A DNA stretch of 64,000 nucleotides from the NCBI GenBank assembly GCA_949825045.1, contig OX463829.1, positions 1,736,001 through 1,800,000 on the forward strand. The letters are read 5' to 3'. How positions within the stretch are numbered: the first letter of the stretch is position 1; each line of letters opens with the position of its first letter. Shown here piece after piece: positions 30,768-42,133 of the stretch. The stretch comes from Argyresthia goedartella (taxonomy: Eukaryota; Arthropoda; Insecta; Lepidoptera; Argyresthiidae). Position numbers and translations under genes: made by a program. The notes below the pieces were generated by a model. It ran no database searches and had not been told where the DNA came from. It worked only from the letters and a program-made list of their open reading frames with translations.

Positions 30768-32706
30768 CAGGGGTCGGAGATGGCGGCCCGTGGACCATCT
30801 CGGTGCGGCCCGCAAGCCAGTTTAAAACAGTTTATTTTTTCATCGAGTTTAATGGAACACCGTTATGCTGGATTTGTTATTTCTGTATTAAATTAAGGAA
30901 TATAACCTGAAGCGATATTACGACAATGAGCACAAAGCCAAATTTGACTGTTTTGAAGGAAAAATACGAAAAAAGAAAATTTCCGCTTTGAAATCGTCAA
31001 TAAAAAACAACAAAACATATTTTTAAGGTTGTGGCAGACAACAGCGAATCGAATATTCGTGCCAGCTACAGGGAAACAGAGATTTTAACAAAAAGTGGAC
31101 GTCTTTTAAGCGATACTGAATTAGTAAAAGAGTGTGTGTCTTGGCTATCGCAGAAGTTATATGCCCAGAGCACATTTTTTTTTTAAAGTCTTAATCTCTC
31201 TTCTAGAACTTACGAGTATAACCGACGTACCGTAGACTTGGGTGGTAATTAGTGTGAACAACTCAGGGATAAGGCACAGTCTTTCGACTGCTTCTCTTTA
31301 ACGATGGATGAAAGTAAGGACGTGTCGGATACAGCATAAGTACTCATTTTTGTACGCGGCATTGACGAAAACTTTACTGTTTACGAAGAGCTTTTGAAAA
31401 TGAGCAGTTTGAAAGGTACAACTGCGGGAGAAGTTATTTCATCATTTGGAACAAGCCCTGGATTCATCGCAATGAAGCTGGGAAAAGATAACAAGTGTCA
31501 CTACTATGGAGGCAAGAGCATGTGCGGTCAAAACAAAGACTGTGGATGTAATGTGCCGTTGATTTTTCATTTTCATCAAGAGGCATTGTGCTCAAAGGTT
31601 ATACCCAGGAAAGAAATAATGGATACTGCAAAATCCAGTGTTAATTTTATAAGAAGAAATGGGCTCATTCACCGTCAGTTCCAAAAGTTATTGCAAGATC
31701 TGTAGTTTACTACTGTGAAGTGAGGTGGCTCAATCGAGGTACCGTTTTGGAATGGTTTTTTGATTTGAGGAAAGAAATTGGCAACTTCATGGAGATGAAA
31801 GGAAAGACAGTCGAAAAGCTTACTAACAAGCAGTGAATTATCGACCTTGGTTTTTTGACTGACTTGACCCCATGGTCAAGTCAGCTAAAAAACCATTACT
31901 GAATCAGCTAAACAAGCTCTGGCAGAAAAAATGCAAATTGAATTGCATATGTATTCAGGTGTAAAGTCATTTGAGATGAAACGGAAACTGTTTATATATT
32001 TATGAGAGAAAGCTTTTCCATTTTCCAAATTGAAAGAAAGCCGTGGAAAAAGTTGGAGTTAATTTTGAGGGGCAAAATATTACAATGAGAATCGTGTTAA
32101 AACAACTAGAAACTAAGTTTGTAAATCGATTCACCGACTTTAAAAAGATCTCCCTTAACATGGAAATTTTCCAAAACCCTTTTGCTATTGATATTAATAA
32201 TGTACCAAGCAATTTGCAAATCAACTTAGTACTTAAATTTGCACACTTAAAACGGCATTCAAGGAAAGCACTGACTTGGTACAGTTCTACGGGGGTTTGA
32301 TTTCATTAAAATAGTTTGCTCAGCAGCTAATCACTATGTTTGGTAGTACATATTTGTATGAGCAGACTTTTCAATTCTCAATTACCGCAAAAATTTGTAT
32401 TGTTTGCGGTTAACATGTGAAGATTTAGACGCGATACTGCGCGTGTCTACGACTAAAATGAAAGCAGACGTTAAAACTTGCAAATCAAATGCAGCCTCAA
32501 AGATCTCACTAGTTCTTACTTTTATGTTAGTATAGTAATTCAATTTAAATAGACATGATTGTATGAATATATGTTAAAAAATGTAGATATGCGTTTTATT
32601 TCAAATATTAAAAATACATGTCCGTACATATAAAAATACGTGCGGCCCGCACTGATACTCTGGCAACATTTGTGGCTATGCTATAGCAAAAGGTTGTGGA
32701 CCCCTG
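30768..32706 (+). mobile_element. hAT transposon relic with 8-bp target duplication
   Basis: The perfect direct repeat ATCTAATC lies at 30760-30767 and 32707-32714. Ends are CAGGGGTC on both sides (inverted), followed by GC-rich subterminal GCGGCCCG motifs, repeated inverted near the right end (CGTGCGGCCCGCACTG). 1939 bp with a broken transposase inside. Confidence 0.92.
30905..32510 (+). pseudogene. hAT transposase remnant (GTF2IRD2/ZMYM6-like group)
   Basis: In-order pieces in shifting frames: end of a BED-type finger (KRYYDNEHKAKFDCFEGKIR), SNIRASYRETEILTKSGR, SFDCFSLTMDESKDVSDTA, LIFVRGIDENF, MSSLKGTTAGEV, FHFHQEALCSKVI, NFIRRNGLIHRQFQKLL, EVRWLNRGTVLEWFFDLRKE and a degraded C-terminal dimerisation block (FGSTYLYEQTF). 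The longest intact piece is 31394-31705. Many stops and frameshifts plus a deleted N-terminus make it a pseudogene. The D-E-S-x-D-V and Y-E-V-R-W-L motifs tie it to the hAT group that also produced vertebrate GTF2IRD2-type genes. Confidence 0.85.
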
Positions 32707-32719
32707 ATCTAATCCATTA

Positions 32720-33480
32720 TTCGATGAATGATGTTTACATCACTAGTACAAAAGACGTCAACGCGTCCGCGGTTCTTAGTGCCACTGTAAAATCTTTTTA
32801 TTCGAAAGCACAAGAAGGAGGGTAATGATTTTGAGCGTATGTATGCATATATCGCCATTTAGTTAGCACGCGCTAAATCCCAAATAAAAAAAGTAAAAAG
32901 TATACAGTAGAATTTCTTGTTTTTACATTTGTAAAAGAACAAGGGATGTTCACTACTCCCTAATATTAGGTCTACATTGTTTATGCTCAAGCAGAAACGT
33001 GAGTCATTGGTTTAAAAGAGAATTATTAAAAATCCATAGAGAAATATAAAAAAATAACTAAGTTGTGTATGTGATGTATGTGTTTTTGTGTGTAATAGAG
33101 AAGATGACAAGTGTTTTTTACCTCGTTATTATTTGTTTAGATTGAAAATATAATAGTTTTTTTTTTAATTTATATTATGTAATGAATAGTTGATTTAGTA
33201 ATTGTTATTAGAGTATTAGGATAAAACTGTCATAAAGTTTTCTGTCATATTGATTTTAATATATAAGGTGTCGTTGGATTTGTCTCAGTTGTGGGAGTGA
33301 GTGGCGTGATTACAAAAGCTAGTTGATTTCGGAAAGTTACTTAGCCCAGCCACTCGGGCTTTTAAAGTAGACACGCTCACTTAATCCCCAGAGCGTCTCG
33401 GGCAACATTGTGCCCAAACCATCAGGCTATCAGGGTAGGTCAATCGTTTGACTCCAGCTACAAAAGCCCGACTGACTCCG
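32720..33480. other. AT-rich, no gene seen
   Basis: No supported frame. A short possible 3' splice site TTGCTAACAG precedes the SWIM-bearing frame below. Confidence 0.35.
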
Positions 33481-33487
33481 CCAACGT

Positions 33488-33829
33488 GTGTTTGTTGCTA
33501 ACAGGGAGATGTATTGCAGTTACACTCGGAAAGATACTGCGAAGGTTTCTATAGTGAATGACACTATTTTCGAAGTACAGTTCTATCTAAGTGATCTTCC
33601 CTATGTGATCGACACAGATGTAGCAATGTGTAACTGCGAATTTGGGAAAGGAAGCATATATTGCAAGCACTTGTATGCTGTGGAACGTGAGTGTGGATTA
33701 CGGTTCAAAACTTCAATGCATTTGTCAGAAGATTTGCAAAATTTTCTCTATACCTACCAGTGTTATTTTAAATATATCATGTCATGCAATGTTGAGAAAC
33801 CCTTCTATAATTTCGATATCCACCCTTAA
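33488..33829 (+). pseudogene. SWIM-type zinc finger fragment
   Basis: A 113-residue frame with CNCEFGKGSIYCKHLYAVE, matching the SWIM finger C-x-C-x(n)-C-x-H. Upstream, MYCSYTRKDTAKVSIVNDTI-FEVQFYL resembles the strand-rich lead-in usual before SWIM fingers (value-in-context before the Cys). SWIM fingers occur in MULE-type transposases and in some host chromatin proteins. Here no partner domain is seen within reach, so this is a partial copy or an isolated exon; TTGCTAACAG just upstream could be a 3' splice site. Neighbouring frames to 34018 are not recognised. Confidence 0.5.
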
Positions 33830-34224
33830 TCTGTGCAACAGGTCACAGAAATATTTTTTCAGACAATTATTCATTGTGTCACCGAAAATATTTCCAGTGA
33901 GCCAATAATGTCTGAAAAAAAATCTAAAGATCTGCTGGTTACATATGAATTTGAAAGACTAAGGCCTTTTTACAATGAATCCCTATTGAACAGATCAATA
34001 AATAAATGTTGTATGTAATGAATCAGATGAATCTGTTACATAATGCTTTAATGATTAGATAAGTTTTATTGGAACAGCCCATAACTGATGATGTTGATGA
34101 TTTTTTATGAAGCAAACGAGGCAAATTAATCCAATCGTGTAACGATACAGTATTTAAACTTTTAATAGAATAACACATTTTTGACTTTTGACTTTAAAAA
34201 ACTAGATTATCGAATACTATAGAA

Positions 34225-34435
34225 TCTAATTGTGAATAACTTTTTTTTGAGACCGACGAAACCCTGGCGATGTCAACAGGATATTGTCATCATGCGTGTG
34301 AGTGTCATAGGCTGTATAATTTAGTAAAAAGTCAATAGGTTGTATTTTAGATAGCATAATATAGTTTACAAAGTAATTGGTGCGGCGACTTTCATACTCC
34401 ATGTAAGTAACCAGGTGCATTCATAAGTTTTTATG
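34225..34435 (-). repeat. dispersed repeat Z (GAATGCACCTGGTTAC ... GCCGCACCAATTAC)
   Basis: The minus strand carries GAATGCACCTGGTTACTTAC, GGAGTATGAAAGTCGCCGCA and TTTGTAAACTATATTATGC. Related stretches occur inside the composite repeats at 44343-44465 and 56333-56455 and faintly at 6790-6870. Confidence 0.65.
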
Positions 34436-34439
34436 TGCT

Positions 34440-35280
34440 ATCGAAAGAAAATGCAGTTGGGTTATTTATTTTTATAATGATTTCACTTGTTGTTGATGCT
34501 TTGGGCTTTATTGCTGAACCTCAGAGTTCAATACGGTAAAAAACCTCCTCGAAATACAAACAGACACGTGTAGTAAATATACCGAAATCATTTAAGACCT
34601 ACTTCACTTTGATTATGTGCATTTTAAGTTTATTTACACTTACTTCGGAGTCTGCTCAATAAAGTGTACAACACATTGATTCGACATTGTCATCGGATTT
34701 CCACCGAAATGTCAGACTTGAAACGATTGACCCACTGACGAACCGCACTTGAATGAATGTAAAAATATATAAACAGCTTTCATAATACGTGATACTTATG
34801 CATACATTTTTTCTTTGCTTTTTTCCTCTATATTACTACAAAATCATTTCGGGAGTATTTGCTGCAGAAAAGAAACACCATGCACTGCATCGGTACATCC
34901 ACATATTGAATGTTCTGTTTGTATATCCATGTAAACTTTACACGACGCTTAGCTGTACTTACATAATATATATGTATATACTTAATAGTATAATCTCATT
35001 AGATGTACAGTCATGTGCTCAATGGTTGATCAATGTTTTGGTTGCAAGCTACTTAGGTACCAAGTGATAATAGGATAAATATGGATTTTAATTAAGAAAT
35101 TACAGCTAAGACTTGCCATCAAGGTGAAATTCCTCAGCCGACCACAGCTGCTGACGACGATACGTGTCGCGCGATCATACGAGCGAGGCAGCGAGCATAG
35201 TTACCTAGCAAGTGAGCAGGAGAGCGCGGTAGGTCCATACTACGATCGCTGTCTCGTTCACTCGCCGTGTCGTCTACAGT
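34440..35280. other. no gene seen
   Basis: AT-rich to 35100, then GC-richer leader-like sequence without a supported frame. Confidence 0.35.
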
Positions 35281-35284
35281 TGCG

Positions 35285-35600
35285 GTCGTCATTCATCATC
35301 ATCACCATCAGCCTGTCCTGGGGACCCACTGTTGGGTACAGGCCTCCTCATAAACACGCCATTCAGTAAAGTCCTGCGCAACCCACGTCCATTGCTTTCC
35401 CGCCACCCTCGCCACATCGTCGGACCATCTGGCGGATGGTCTGCCGACCGATCTTTGGCCTCCTCTTGGCCACCACTCTGTCGCCGATCTGGTCCATCTT
35501 CCGTCTTCTCGCCTTGCCAAGTGTCCTGCCTACTTCCAATACAGCTGTCGGTTCCTTTAAAATAAAATAAAACGAATCGTGCTTGCGGCCTCTGCTTTGC
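35285..35600 (-). pseudogene. RTE-like endonuclease-reverse transcriptase 3' fragment
   Basis: The minus-strand frame 35520-35308 reads RREDGRWTRSATEWWPRGGQ, RSVGRPSARWSDDVARVAGK, QWTWVAQDFTEW and YEEACTQQWV. This W-x-x-x-G-x-R-x-x-G-R-P-x-x-R-W-x-D-D ... A-x-D-x-x-x-W block is the C-terminal tail of a widespread insect endonuclease-reverse transcriptase. GATGATG repeats follow as its 3' end. Severely 5'-truncated. Confidence 0.72.
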
Positions 35601-36142
35601 ACTTGGAGGAGGAATCAAGGAGGAATGGAAAAATTAACAGCCGAAAGCAGATTGTTAGAAGTTTATTTACTTGAAAATATATAAGAAATTGAGTATATTA
35701 AACATTCATTTGTACAAACCTAATAGGAGTAAGGGTTTATCGGTACAGTTTCTAAGTAAAATACACCTTGGACGGATATTGTACACAGCAATTGTGTAGC
35801 TCATCTTGAAGGAGACTGCACATACATAAATTAAACGTAATATTCTTAATCAGCGGCTATACACATCCTTATGTTCTATATTAAAATAAGAGAGTACCTA
35901 ATATTAATTGATAGAATCTTTCCAGGAGACGAATATCATCATCTAGACACAAAAGTATATTCTAAAACTGGTATATTTTAAGAAAACAGGTAGACTATGT
36001 ACATATGTAATTCGTTATTTATTTATAATACAACACAAAACAGTCATGTATGTGCGAATGCTGAACCGACAAACACCCAGATACAGTCTACCCACTTTTT
36101 TAAAACAGAACCTCTCCACTATCTAAAACACGAACCCCTAGT

Positions 36143-39100
36143 TTACCAATACCCAGAATATCCACCACCGTAGCTCTTGTAGCTCGGCGACCAACCACTG
36201 CTATAACTTGGCTCCCATCCAGAACTGTAGCTCCTATAGCTCGGAGACCAACCAGAGCTGTAGCTTCTATAGCTCGGTGACCATCCATTGTAGCCGTGGC
36301 CTGAGGAGTAGCCTGAGGAGTAGGAGGGTCTGTAGTAGACCTTCCTGACGATGGGCGAGTGTCCGTAGAGGTAGCCAGCTGACGCTGCAGCCACCAGCAG
36401 GGATAGAGCGAGGAGGATGCCCTGGAGACAAAGGTTTGATGGGTTAAAGTGACGAAACAACGACAGAACCTGGGTTTGAATCCTGGCCAGGGAGAAAGAA
36501 AACAATAGGTCATAGATGTTTATATGTGGCGTCACTGTTTCTGGCTCTCAACATACAGGGTATCCAAGTGTGGAGCCAGAACCATAATATTGGGTGCTTA
36601 CCTATGAAATTGGCGAATTTTTCTTCCAGATTCAGGAGTTCATAATTCGAGTAATTCAATAGCTATATCCAGCTTTTTTTTTTGTTTTAAAATTAATTTC
36701 AATATTTTACATCTACTTATTAAATTTTCTTTTAATTTTCAGTTTGATCACTAAAATTTTATCTTCAAAATCAGTGCCTCCAAAATGTCATCCATTTTCA
36801 TGATAATATTCGTAATACTTTTTTACAGCTGACACTTTTCAAAAATTATATAAAAATTTCTGTTAGCTAAATGTTGTCTCATTCATACACACAAAGTTTA
36901 TAAAATTAGGATCTGCCTAAAAAAATAAAAATGTTTGTACTGAAAATTGAGTTAACTTCAATTTCTCCATTCAAAACGCCAATTTCATATGTAAGGACCT
37001 AATATATGTGTTTATTGGGGTGTTTTGTCATAGACATATGTTGGAAGCTGGTAGCGGCTGCTGGACGTTGCTATGGGATCTTTGTCATCCTAAGGGTATA
37101 GCTGTACTCTCGATGCGATGTAAGATGTTTACCAAAACTGTGTTTTTCATCACTAATGCTCTGAAAACAAGTTGTATTTAACTCGGTATGCGGGAGGTAA
37201 ATGCCATGTACCACTCCAGGGAGGTAAGTGAGTTTGGAAATCGAACGAGGCTCCTATTTCTTTGTTTTTTGCGACAATACCTCACACATGAGGCAAGACC
37301 CCGGCAACACGCTTAAATGTGACATACTCAATTGGTTTTCTTTTTAAAACGATTGAACTGGCCAGCAAGAAAATCGCATTAAAAATAATAATTGGCGCCA
37401 CGCAAATGTTGTTGAAAACGTTATTCCAAATGTATATTTTTAAAAGTAGAGAATTACACTCGGGTGTAAGGTTGATAAATTACACCCGATTTTTAAACGC
37501 ACGAGCGACCGAACCTTATGTAACAATCTACTATTAATCCTACTCCAAATTTTTCACAGTTAATTTTACATGATGATGAAAAATGCAAGTTCGTGTAAGA
37601 AACTCAAATAGCTGCTATATCAAGAAAACCAATTCGCGCGCTGGTATCAAATTGGATTTGAACAGATAGCATGCCCCAGGCGTAATTGCCTCACTGATTT
37701 AATCGTGATTCCGACCTACCCGAAGGACAACTCTTCATCACGGGAATGTTTACATTTACATTCCATTTATTATTACATTTATGAGGTTGCATGACTCTCA
37801 TATTTCACTTATTGCAATATTAACAACAATGTCGTAATGTATTTCTTCCGTATGGGCTTAAGCTCAGATTTGACCACACCATAACATTAACATTTACATA
37901 TAGGCACATACATTATTTACGGCCACACACTATGCCAACTGATTTTTTGCACATTCTTCTGTTTATAGATATAGGTATACTTAAATAAGTACCTACCTAC
38001 CTAAATCGCACACCGACGCGTACAGCTAAAGTAATCTGTTTGATCTCATTAGCAATTTAGTCCCTAAATAGATAATCATGCCATAAGCTTATCAGCAGCG
38101 GTGAAACCCTGAAATCTAGTCAGCTGTGTTGTGATCGTGAAGCCCGAAATGCCTAAACCTAGCTAGCACCAGACTGGAGTAGTACAAGTTCATTAACCAG
38201 CTCTGTGGCGCTCATTGATGGATACAGGGGGAGGACCATGGGGCCATGCCCCCCCCCCAAACACCCAGGAATTCCATACGTATTTTAGTGAGTATGTTTT
38301 CAGTCTATCTTCCTTATTGTTAACAGTTAGCCCAATCTTTGATGATAATGTGGATGATATTGATTTAAAAACCCATCATTGCTAACATAATTTTGTGTGG
38401 CTGTTTTAGATCCCAAATAAACAAAAAAAACGAAAAAAATAAAAATAAATCGCTAGGATACCCTGTGTCGTTGGAACCAGAAACAGGGACGTCACACACA
38501 TGTAAATATCTATGACCATGGAACATCATGGACCAGGTTCCAGCAAACGTTTAACGTTAAAGTTCTTGCTTACGAATAGATTTAGCAATCAACGTTGTCT
38601 CACAACTTTAAACTTAACCTCTTGGCGTTACCAACGGCGCCACTTTAAACCTAACCTCTTGGCGTTACCAACGGCGCCACTTTAAACCTAACCTCTTGGC
38701 GTTACCAACGGCGCCACTTTAAACCTAACCTCTTGGCGTTACCAACGGCGCCACTTTAAACCTAACCTCTTGGCGTTCGTTACCAACGGCGCCACTTTTC
38801 CGTTATCGGTTTAAAATTGTATTAAAATTGCGTAAGGTTCAAAATCGCGACCCGTCCCAACTACCCTCGGTTGTTGAGAGGTTAAGAGTCTTCTACATCC
38901 CACTTTACGTTTTCACGTGAAAGATGACCGACTTTGTTGCCACCACTTTGGGCCCAACGCACACCCATCAGATGGGCTTTTGGTTTCCCTCAAATGTAGT
39001 TTTCCTTAAGGTGTTTTCCTCCACTCTAGAGAGTCCATAAAATCTCCCAAGGGGTGGTCAGCAGCGGAACCCGCATTTCCTGCATCACAGGCAGCCGGGG

Positions 39101-39380
39101 TTTGAGACGGGAGCGTTTCACATACACAAACATCATGTTTCACACACACAAACATCATGTTTCACACACACAAACATCATGTTTCACACACACAAAACAA
39201 TCAAAACAGCATCAAACCATTTCCCATTCGGAGTTGTGCCCATATGTCTAGTCTGTTATTCAACACTCTATTTTGCGTGATAGGGGACTATCCCTTCGCC
39301 GTAGCTAAGAAGAATGTACGACACTTAGTAATAATGAACATTAATAAATATTTCAGAAATAAACTCACAAAGAACTTCAT
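36143..39380 (-). CDS. gene C: small secreted Tyr/Ser/Gly/Trp-rich protein, cuticle-type
   Basis: Exon 2 is 36143-36421, starting after TTTGTCTCCAG; the predicted exon 1 is 39369-39380 (ATG, MKFF) followed by GTGAGT. Joined in phase 0 they read MKFFGILLALSLLVAAASAG, a good signal peptide, and give 96 residues. The mature part has HSPIVRKVYYRP and then repeats of SPSYRSYSSGW type, ending GGGYSGYW. Exon 1 has a TATA box and an ACAGT-type initiator at the right spacing and codes for the same four residues as gene D. The intron is 2947 bp and holds SINE pieces and a 37-bp satellite. Aromatic-rich repeats suggest a sclerotised matrix protein. Exon 2 is confident; the exon 1 pairing rests on pattern and could be wrong if a closer exon exists. 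Confidence 0.7.
36478..36590 (+). mobile_element. SINE family 1 fragment in the gene C intron
   Basis: GGTTTGAATCCTGGCCAGGG (decayed B box) and TAGATGTTTATATGTGGCGT-CACTGTTTCTGG. The head is partly lost. Confidence 0.65.
36600..38440. other. gene C intron, no further feature supported
   Basis: AT-rich with no recognised coding. A C-rich tract lies near 38248-38262 and a partial SINE-head motif (AGCTCTGTGGCGCTC) near 38200. Confidence 0.35.
38450..38515 (-). mobile_element. SINE family 1 body scrap
   Basis: CTAGGATACCCTGTGTCGTTG and CCAGAAACAGGGACGTCACA, reverse orientation, no head. Confidence 0.65.
38603..38800. repeat. tandem repeat, unit 37 bp, about five copies
   Basis: Units of the form AACCTCTTGGCGTTACCAAC-GGCGCCACTTTAAACCT start near 38604, 38641, 38678, 38715 and 38752. 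The last has a 4-bp insertion (GTTCGTTACC). Confidence 0.9.
39117..39205. repeat. tandem repeat, unit 22 bp, about 3.5 copies
   Basis: TTTCACACACACAAACATCA-TG units, with CATCATG at 39131, 39153 and 39175. Confidence 0.85.
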
Positions 39381-39439
39381 GTTTGCAGTTGCGTTGTACA
39401 GGACCTGTTGCACTGTATGAAGGATGCTCGGATCCTGCG

Positions 39440-39447
39440 CTTTTATA
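39440..39447 (-). promoter_or_regulatory. TATA box of gene C
   Basis: TATAAAAG on the minus strand, with an initiator-like ATACAGTGC about 30 bp downstream (near 39412) and the exon 1 ATG at 39380. Confidence 0.7.
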
Positions 39448-39679
39448 TGCGTGTGCGCAGCCCAACCCCGACGAGAGGCGGCGACATTGATGCGCGCATA
39501 TTGGGACGTCGTAAATGAAAATTTATCGAATTTTTATGCAAGCGATGACAATGTTTCGCGGTAATCTAGATCATTAACGAACGCTAGTAGGATGCGCCTT
39601 CAAGGGGCAGGCGTTGAATATGAATGAGAAGCTTAAGATTTTGTTTCACCTTGATCCCACATACTTGTTATGTGTAGAA

Positions 39680-40058
39680 AAAACCTGGCCAAGTGCGAGA
39701 CGGACTCGCGCACGAAGGGTTCCGTAACATTATCTAAAAAATCGTAAAAAAAACATGTACTCAATATATTGTGAACATTTTAGGCCTCTACCTGCTACCA
39801 TTATCCATATCGATCAAAAAATAGCAAAAAAAAAACATGTTTGCTGTATGGGAGCCCCCTTAAAAAAATTTTTTATTTTGTATTTTAGTATTTGTTGTTG
39901 TAGCGGCAACAGAAACACATCATCTGTGAAAATTTCAACTGTCTAGCTACCACGGTTCATGAGATACAGCCTGGTGACAGACAGACAGACGGACGAACAG
40001 CGAAGTCTCAGTAATAGGGTCCCGATTGGCACCCTTCGGGTACGGAGCCCTAAAAATG
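39680..40058 (+). mobile_element. GGGTTCCGTA dispersed repeat, copy 1
   Basis: Starts GGCCAAGTGCGAGACGGACT, then CGCACGAAGGGTTCCGTAAC, a middle with GTATGGGAGCCCCCTTAAAA and TAGCGGCAACAGAAACACAT, a (GACA)n tract, and ends CCTTCGGGTACGGAGCCCTA. The GGGTTCCGTA / TACGGAGCCC ends form short terminal inverted repeats. Noncoding; widespread in Lepidoptera by my recollection. Confidence 0.75.
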
Positions 40059-40312
40059 CTAACAACCTTTAAATATTTTTCCGCGACAACATAATTATCA
40101 ACTTAGCCTTATTTCCTGATCACGTCTAAAAGAGGGCGATGTTTTAAGGGAAGCTGTATTATTGCAGGAGGACTCATGGCTGGACGAGGATGCAGCTCTG
40201 CTCAGCTAATGGAAGACCTCCGTGGTCTGTTGGTTTCATGCTCGCTTCTCACGTAGGTGATGCGGGTTTGAAACGTGATGGAAAAACAACATTAACAATA
40301 ACATGAACATAT

Positions 40313-40515
40313 ATTCAGGCACATACATTTATACATACATACTTCTGACCCCACACTAGGACACCCTTTTTCGTGGGAACCAGAAACAGCGACATCACAC
40401 ATACATATAAATATCTAAGAACTGGGTTTTCCTTTTTTTATCCCTAGCCGGGGATCGAACCTGGGTCCTCTCGCATGATAGGCAGAGCCACAACCGCATC
40501 GCCATAGAAGTCGTC
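40313..40515 (-). mobile_element. SINE family 1 copy
   Basis: Head with GGATCGAACCTGGGTCC (B box, reverse) and GAGCCACAACCGCATCGCCA. The body extends to the GGCACATACATTTATACATAC tail. Confidence 0.82.
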
Positions 40516-40539
40516 ATATCACTCACACATCGCGATGAA

Positions 40540-40640
40540 ACCTTCAAACTCCAATGAGCTTGCCCCCTGTCATGCAGAATGAAATTGTGCCACTGCCACC
40601 CCGTATGGGAAAAGTGGTGACGCTATGTTATGTTTGTTTT
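40540..40640 (+). repeat. dispersed repeat scrap (CACTGCCACCCCGTATGGG)
   Basis: CCACTGCCACCCCGTATGGG then AAAAGTGGTGACGCTATGTT. The same segment occurs at 47262-47320 and 61240-61290 and in related form at 25045-25085. The region on to 41300 shows nothing else. Confidence 0.6.
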
Positions 40641-41309
40641 ATTCTATGGCGTTCTCGACGTGAAGATTAAAATAGATATCTCATTAACACTGTTAATAAT
40701 ACGTGTTTAGGTGTGTTTGGTTATTCTAGGTTGAACAAAGCTGCAATGTTCCTCTTTTCGACCTTATCTCCGTGCAAAAGACTCCTAAAGTTGAACAGTT
40801 CGGTTTTGTTTGACCGTACCAGTGCAACTTTGTATGTAATTACTTATTAGATTTTAGACAGTTCCACATCTTCTGAACGCGGTTTAGTAATTAGTGATTG
40901 ACAGAAGGATTCAAAGGTTATACAGATGCATTTTAACTAAGTGTTCAACTAATTTGTTTTAAAACTGCTGTTTGAACAAATCTTCGGTTTACGATCCGAA
41001 TTTGTTCAGTAAGGGTACCTTTACACGAAGATTTGGTTTTAATTACGCGTTCACCCAGGAGGTTGTTGAACTTAATGATCTAGACCTGTTTGTGGATCCT
41101 ATCCGGATGTTGTGACGTCACCTGCGCGGGCGCAGGGCATATGTCAGGGACGCTAATTTGAGGGAAATGTCAAGAGCCGTGTCGCTTCACCCTTTCACTT
41201 CAGAACAGACCTGATAAGGATTGAGGAAGCCCAGTGTAGCTGCAATAAGAGATAACCTGATTTGCAAGCCCTTGCAACTGTAGCTCGTATTCGGTATGTT
41301 TGGTAGGTA

Positions 41310-41514
41310 CACAAACATAAATATATAGTATAGACACATACATTGCTCCTAGCCCCACACTAGGATAGCCTGAGTTGTGGGAACCAGAATCAGCGGCGTT
41401 ACGCACGTATAAACATCCGTAACCTAGATTTTTTCTTCCTCCCCTGCCGGGATTTGAACCCGGCACCTCTCACTTGGGAGGTAGAGCCCCGACCGCAACG
41501 CCGCAGAGGTCATC
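41310..41514 (-). mobile_element. SINE family 1 copy, diverged
   Basis: GGGATTTGAACCCGGCACC (B box region, reverse) and GACCGCAACGCCGCAGAGGT (A-box side), with body CACACTAGGATAGCCTGAGT. Confidence 0.8.
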
Positions 41515-41595
41515 TCATATTCATTATTGCACAGACAATATAGATGTACAGACAGTTACAAGAAATGCGAAATGCTTGCAAAAAATACAAGGCGA

Positions 41596-41664
41596 AATTT
41601 GTGTTTTTTCCCACGAACTTTTTAAAGATAAGCTCTAAAAAGTTCGTGGGAAAAAACACAAATT
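41596..41664. repeat. perfect 29-bp hairpin with 11-nt loop
   Basis: The left arm 41596-41624 begins AATTTGTGTTTTTTCCCACG; the right arm 41636-41664 is its exact reverse complement. It abuts the 3' end of the CR1-like scrap that follows. Confidence 0.9.
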
Positions 41665-41760
41665 CAAATTCAAATGTCTTTTTAACTTTTACTTTTACAT
41701 ACACTTAGCAAACGTAATTTATTTCCTCTTCTCTACATTGGACCACTGTGGGAGAAGAAC
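41660..41760 (-). mobile_element. CR1-like 3'-end scrap
   Basis: CACTTAGCAAACGTAATTTA then CTACATTGGACCACTGTGGG-AGAAGAA, the reverse of the 3' UTR of the 26.6-30.0 kb family. Confidence 0.78.
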
Positions 41761-41863
41761 ACCGACCGAGGCACAGTTGTGTTCACGTTGAGTCAGTGAT
41801 GCTATACTTAATTGTGCGACAGGGGCTAGCCCATCGCCACAGCTATAGAGATATGATTTATAA

Positions 41864-42087
41864 TAATAATAATACCTTGGACACTATTTACACACATTGA
41901 TCTAGCCCCAAACTAGGATTCACTGTGTCTTGGGTACTAGACAACGATACACATACTTAGATAGATAAATATTATACTTAGATAGATAAACAACCATAAC
42001 TAGGGTACAAACATCCGTTCTCATCAAACAAATGTTTACCCCCACCGGGACTCGAACCCGCATCCCTTGGCTTCGTAGGCAGGGTCG
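41864..42087 (-). mobile_element. SINE family 2 copy, head truncated
   Basis: Body ACCTTGGACACTATTTACAC through CACCGGGACTCGAACCCGCA to GTAGGCAGGGTCG, where the A-box half is missing and unrelated sequence (TTTACTCACGATGTTTTCC) follows. That joined motif recurs near 48817 in the gene D intron. Confidence 0.78.
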
Positions 42088-42133
42088 GTTTACTCACGAT
42101 GTTTTCCATCACCATTAGAACATGCATATAATT

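Noticed and set aside
35120..35290. GC-richer leader as a possible promoter or first exon
   Set aside because: No TATA, no start codon leading to a supported frame, and it adjoins a retrotransposon fragment.
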